Shown in pieces: positions 39,886-42,679 of a stretch of DNA of 42,679 nucleotides (its first letter is position 1; each line of letters begins with the position of its first letter). This stretch comes from Microcaldota archaeon. Its GTDB lineage: Archaea; Micrarchaeota; Micrarchaeia; Anstonellales; Bilamarchaeaceae. A program made the translations under genes and the position numbers. The notes beneath the pieces are model-generated. The model was given only the letters and a program-made list of their open reading frames with translations, had not been told where the DNA came from and ran no database searches. The stretch covers positions 1 to 42,679 of the forward strand of contig JAUSHJ010000018.1 of the NCBI GenBank assembly GCA_030648615.1. The letters run 5' to 3'.

Positions 39886-40875
39886 ATGAAATACCAGATT
39901 GACGTCCAGCAAGTTAGAAACATCCAACAAGAAATATGGAATAGCATTCGTGGCACGTTTGAACTCAGGAAAGGCTACGGAGAGCCATTACCCATCTTTG
40001 GTCACTATGGCGGTGTATTCAAATGCGGAAGAGAAAATCTCATAATTCATACTGACGGCGTAGGGACTAAACTAATTTTAGCACAACAGATGGAGAAATA
40101 CGATACAGTTGGCATAGATGCAATCGCAATGAGCGTTAATGATATTCTTTGTTTAGGTGCAGAATCTTTAGTTGGCGTAGATTATATTGCATTGCCAAGG
40201 GAAAATACTTTTTTGGTAGCCGAACTTATGAAGGGTTTAGTAGAAGGTGCAACTCAAAGTAACTGCGCAATAATAGGAGGGGAAACAGCAATTGTTCCAG
40301 ATTTACTCAAAGATGATAAAACATTTGATCTGACATTTACTGTAGTTGGCAGAGTGATTCACAGACCATTAACAGGCAAAGACTCGAGAAAAGGCGATGT
40401 AATTCTTGGTTTAGCTAGTTCTGGTTTACATTCAAATGGTTACACTCTAGCAAGAAAAGTTCTTCCCGTAGACAAGTGGGGAAAAGAAATGCTTGAACCT
40501 ACAAAGATTTATGTAAAACCCGTTCTTTCAATACTCAATAGTGAACTATGGAAATCCGTCAAGGGTATGGCACACATAACTGGCGGTGCATTCTCAAAAG
40601 TAAGCAGACTAAGCAAGAATGTCGGTTTCCTGTTCAACGATCTGCCTAAAATGTCTCCAATGTATGAAGCTCTTTATGCAGAAGTACAGAACATAGAAGA
40701 GATGCACAAGACGTTTAACATGGGCATCGGCATGGCCATGGTAGTCAAGAGGGAAAATGCAGAGGAAATCAAGAATAGGCTGAATGCTTCTGGTGTCTCA
40801 ACCACAGTAATCGGAGAAATAATAAAAGAGTCAGGGGTTTTCATCGAGAGAGATGGAAAACGGTTTAAGGTCTGA
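39886..40875 (+). CDS. purM: Phosphoribosylformylglycinamidine cyclo-ligase (AIR synthase)
   Basis: The protein has 329 residues and is full length. The enzyme uses ATP to close the imidazole ring of AIR in purine synthesis. Family segments are visible: IHTDGVGTKLILAQQ, IDAIAMSVNDILCLGAE, IIGGETAIVPDL, GLASSGLHSNGYTLARKV and MAHITGGAFSKV. The N-terminus is slightly shorter than in bacterial PurM. No other purine gene is near. A GAGGT ribosome binding site at its 3' end serves the next gene, so both are one transcript. Confidence 0.95.
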   Translation: MKYQIDVQQVRNIQQEIWNSIRGTFELRKGYGEPLPIFGHYGGVFKCGRENLIIHTDGVGTKLILAQQMEKYDTVGIDAIAMSVNDILCLGAESLVGVDYIALPRENTFLVAELMKGLVEGATQSNCAIIGGETAIVPDLLKDDKTFDLTFTVVGRVIHRPLTGKDSRKGDVILGLASSGLHSNGYTLARKVLPVDKWGKEMLEPTKIYVKPVLSILNSELWKSVKGMAHITGGAFSKVSRLSKNVGFLFNDLPKMSPMYEALYAEVQNIEEMHKTFNMGIGMAMVVKRENAEEIKNRLNASGVSTTVIGEIIKESGVFIERDGKRFKV

Positions 40876-40884
40876 GGTTTAATC

Positions 40885-41499
40885 ATGTCATTAGAAGATG
40901 TAATCAGAAACTACTCCACGTATTTTAATAATTTTCTTCTGCTTATCGGTACATTATTTTTTGGCTGGGTATTATCAGAACAATTATTTTTGATGGGATT
41001 AGAACTTTTCTTTTTTGCATTAGCTTTAATATTTTTTATAAGAGCACATAATATTTGGAATCGTATATTCGGATGTATTTTTCTAATTGTAATTGCGATT
41101 TTAGTTTTTATGTGGGCGGTTTCAATTTCTAGTTCATTTTTTCTAATCGAGCATAACTTTATGTTCGGTCTTTTTGGCTATCTTTTCAGTACTTTAAATC
41201 GATTGTCAGTTCCAATAATTCTATCAATAGTTAATCTGTTTTACTATCTACGGAATCTAAATGCGGATTACAAAAATTCTAAGGTTTCAACCACTAGTTC
41301 TAAGTTTTTCCTTTTTGATTTTTCAAGATTGTTTTATTATCCAATTCTTTTTGCTCTTTTTGTCATTGCCCAAAATTCTCTAGTAAAATCATATTCTTCG
41401 AATATTTTTATTTATTCTACTCTGTTCATTCTGTCAAAATCAGTTTTAGACTGGTATATTATTAATGTCAAATTAAGATCACTTAATTCTAAGCATTAG
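40885..41499 (+). CDS. Polytopic membrane protein, unknown
   Basis: The protein has 204 residues with about six hydrophobic helices, among them FFFALALIFFIRA, IFLIVIAILVFMWAV and LSVPIILSIVNLFYYL. It starts at ATG 40909 or, as listed, at ATG 40885; the latter has GAGGTTTAATC as a ribosome binding site 9 bases after the purM stop. It is rich in Phe, Leu, Ile and Ser with few charges, and no transporter signature is seen. The link with purM is only positional. I do not recognise it. Confidence 0.6.
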   Translation: MSLEDVIRNYSTYFNNFLLLIGTLFFGWVLSEQLFLMGLELFFFALALIFFIRAHNIWNRIFGCIFLIVIAILVFMWAVSISSSFFLIEHNFMFGLFGYLFSTLNRLSVPIILSIVNLFYYLRNLNADYKNSKVSTTSSKFFLFDFSRLFYYPILFALFVIAQNSLVKSYSSNIFIYSTLFILSKSVLDWYIINVKLRSLNSKH

Positions 41500-41535
41500 T
41501 TCTTCAATTTATCGAGTTTTCAATCGATATCACGA

Positions 41536-41546
41536 ATTTATAAATA
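41536..41546 (+). promoter_or_regulatory. TATA box of hypothetical gene 41568
   Basis: ATTTATAAATA lies 22-32 bases before ATG 41568, predicting a leaderless mRNA. It is one of the clearest TATA boxes in the window. Confidence 0.6.
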
Positions 41547-41567
41547 CTTCGACATAAATTACAACAT

Positions 41568-42530
41568 ATGCGTATTCATTGTGCTCCACCAGTAAAAACA
41601 GACAAAACTCAATTTTTCAGAGGTGACGAAGCAACAGTTAGCAGAATAACTGGTAAAGGAAGATACAATGGAATGGTAGAAAGATTGCAGGATATGAATC
41701 CCTACGTAGAAAGTAGATTTAAAGCAAAAGATGGAAAGGGTCTTCCAATTCTTCCTGTTTACTCTAGAGATAACGAATATCATTTGCTTAAATTTCTGGC
41801 AGGTTTATTAACAAAGCGTTTATTTCCAGATAATTTTCTGTCTCTCCGTGAGTTGAGATTCTTTGAAGAAAAAGGAAAATTTCCTGTTGCAGTTACATAT
41901 TCGGATTTTGTAGTTGATGATACTGATGCTATGAAACGTGCAACGGAAACATCTAGGCTATGGTATGGGGCAGACAATGATCGGACTAAATTACAAATAA
42001 GATCAAGAGCAGATGCATATGAACACTTACTAAATCCAGAATTATCAAGACTTAGTGATCAATTTCTAGCAGTTGGCTTGGATCTGGCACATCCCGAATG
42101 TAATTATCATATAGCTGGTGGCAAAACCATTTTTTTCGAAGTGGAAGGTCTAAACTTAGTTATAACTTTGAAACACTTATTAACTGCTTTTCCAGGTGAT
42201 TTTGAAGCATTATGTTATTTTGCTGCACTCTATTCTATTATTCTAAAAACGAAAGGCTCAGAACGTGATTGCAGAGAACCAAATTCTTATGTAAATCAAA
42301 AACCTGTTAAACAGTTAATTGAAGACATATATCGAATTTTGGTCATCCGAGATCCGCTTCTAATTCAATTATTTTTTGATGCAGCAATGCTTGTGTACAG
42401 GGATGTAAGTTCGATAGATGAAAAACTTACTAAAATTAGAAAACAGCATATTTCCATGGAAGCTAAAACTCGACTTCTTACTTTTCTTCAAGATGACGTA
42501 GCTCCTGAAATTTGGGATATGCTGAAGTGA
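41568..42530 (+). CDS. Hypothetical protein, possibly degenerate kinase fold
   Basis: The protein has 320 residues. I do not recognise it. A central stretch, VGLDLAHPECNYHIAGG followed by KTIFFEVEG, resembles the catalytic-to-metal loop of aminoglycoside-type kinases (HPxxxN.......FxDxE), but the catalytic Asp is not convincing and no nucleotide loop is seen. The C-terminal half is helical. There are no membrane segments. It has its own TATA box and is monocistronic in this window. The kinase suggestion is weak. Confidence 0.5.
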   Translation: MRIHCAPPVKTDKTQFFRGDEATVSRITGKGRYNGMVERLQDMNPYVESRFKAKDGKGLPILPVYSRDNEYHLLKFLAGLLTKRLFPDNFLSLRELRFFEEKGKFPVAVTYSDFVVDDTDAMKRATETSRLWYGADNDRTKLQIRSRADAYEHLLNPELSRLSDQFLAVGLDLAHPECNYHIAGGKTIFFEVEGLNLVITLKHLLTAFPGDFEALCYFAALYSIILKTKGSERDCREPNSYVNQKPVKQLIEDIYRILVIRDPLLIQLFFDAAMLVYRDVSSIDEKLTKIRKQHISMEAKTRLLTFLQDDVAPEIWDMLK

Positions 42531-42542
42531 TATTTTTACGTG

Positions 42543-42679
42543 TTATTTTTTCTCAGTTACTTTCTTCCAGATATGGAAATAAATTAATCCAACTAACCCT
42601 GCTAGGAGTGCTATTATCAACAAACTAAATAGGTCTCCTCCAAACAATCCATATCCACCCATCATTCCACTGGCAAATA
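42543..42679 (-). CDS. Small Gly-rich membrane protein, partial at window end
   Basis: The frame reads FASGMMGGYGLFGGDLF, then a single hydrophobic helix (LLIIALLAGLVGLIYF), then HIWKKVTEKK and TAA at 42543. It is open to the right edge, so the start may lie outside, or either ATG of GMMGG may be used. Such tiny Gly/Met-rich one-helix proteins are common in archaea. The function is unknown. Confidence 0.5.
   Translation of the reverse strand, partial: FASGMMGGYGLFGGDLFSLLIIALLAGLVGLIYFHIWKKVTEKK

Noticed and set aside
1-42679. CRISPR array, insertion sequence or prophage
   Set aside because: No regularly spaced repeats, transposase, integrase catalytic motif or phage structural genes were found; the two small HTH proteins lack recombinase domains.

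Overview
The window is chromosomal DNA of an AT-rich archaeon. The evidence is an archaeal alanyl-tRNA synthetase with an N-terminal zinc motif, an archaeal threonyl-tRNA synthetase with a DTD-like editing domain, a cupin-type glucose-6-phosphate isomerase, a Dpo4-like polymerase ending in a PCNA-binding peptide, Lrp/AsnC regulators, a tRNA with bulge-helix-bulge introns, and TATA boxes 20-30 bases before the start codons of many first genes (leaderless mRNAs). Internal operon genes instead carry GGTGA/GAGGTGA ribosome binding sites. The small Cys-repeat lipoproteins, the membrane-anchored Cdc48-like ATPase and the many unrecognised short genes suggest a DPANN-type lineage. That placement is an inference.

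Layout. 1-6.3 kb: a tandem winged-helix protein cut by the window edge, a membrane-anchored double-AAA ATPase carrying a mini-intein, and a DEAD-box helicase. 6.3-11.7 kb: a ClpX/HslU-like AAA+ protein with a duplicated novel N-terminal domain, an exported protein, DNA polymerase IV, and a two-gene membrane operon. 11.8-14.1 kb: a run of short genes starting with a small HTH protein and ending in glucose-6-phosphate isomerase. 14.2-18.7 kb: alaS with an HD hydrolase, and a Kazal-containing lipoprotein. 18.8-23.4 kb: a Fic protein, a GNAT-fold-like protein, a tandem Lrp regulator, a tRNA-Lys(CTT) with three introns, a phosphoesterase and a tiny zinc protein. 23.4-30.5 kb: a large protein with a basic tail, a lipoprotein, a second full-length tandem winged-helix protein, an SdhA/FrdA-type flavoprotein and an ankyrin protein. 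30.5-34.7 kb: thrS and a tightly coupled HTH / unknown / threonine dehydratase operon. 35-36.1 kb: an MNT-HEPN toxin-antitoxin pair whose toxin is interrupted by an amber codon. 36.1-42.7 kb: a repeat lipoprotein, a LAGLIDADG protein without catalytic acids, a PEP-synthase-like phosphotransferase, purM and membrane or unknown proteins.

The strongest unusual signals are: (1) the tRNA-Lys gene with introns in the D, anticodon and T loops, two of which are clearly related to each other; (2) a three-copy dispersed family of multi-hairpin elements whose stems are conserved by compensating changes; (3) the ClpX-like protein with a doubled private N-domain and no ClpP-docking loop; (4) two small HTH genes, each preceded by a strong SD-ATG mini-ORF in the same relative frame; (5) a pair of near-identical 18-base palindromes in the MNT-HEPN promoter. 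No CRISPR array, rRNA gene, intact insertion sequence or prophage was seen.
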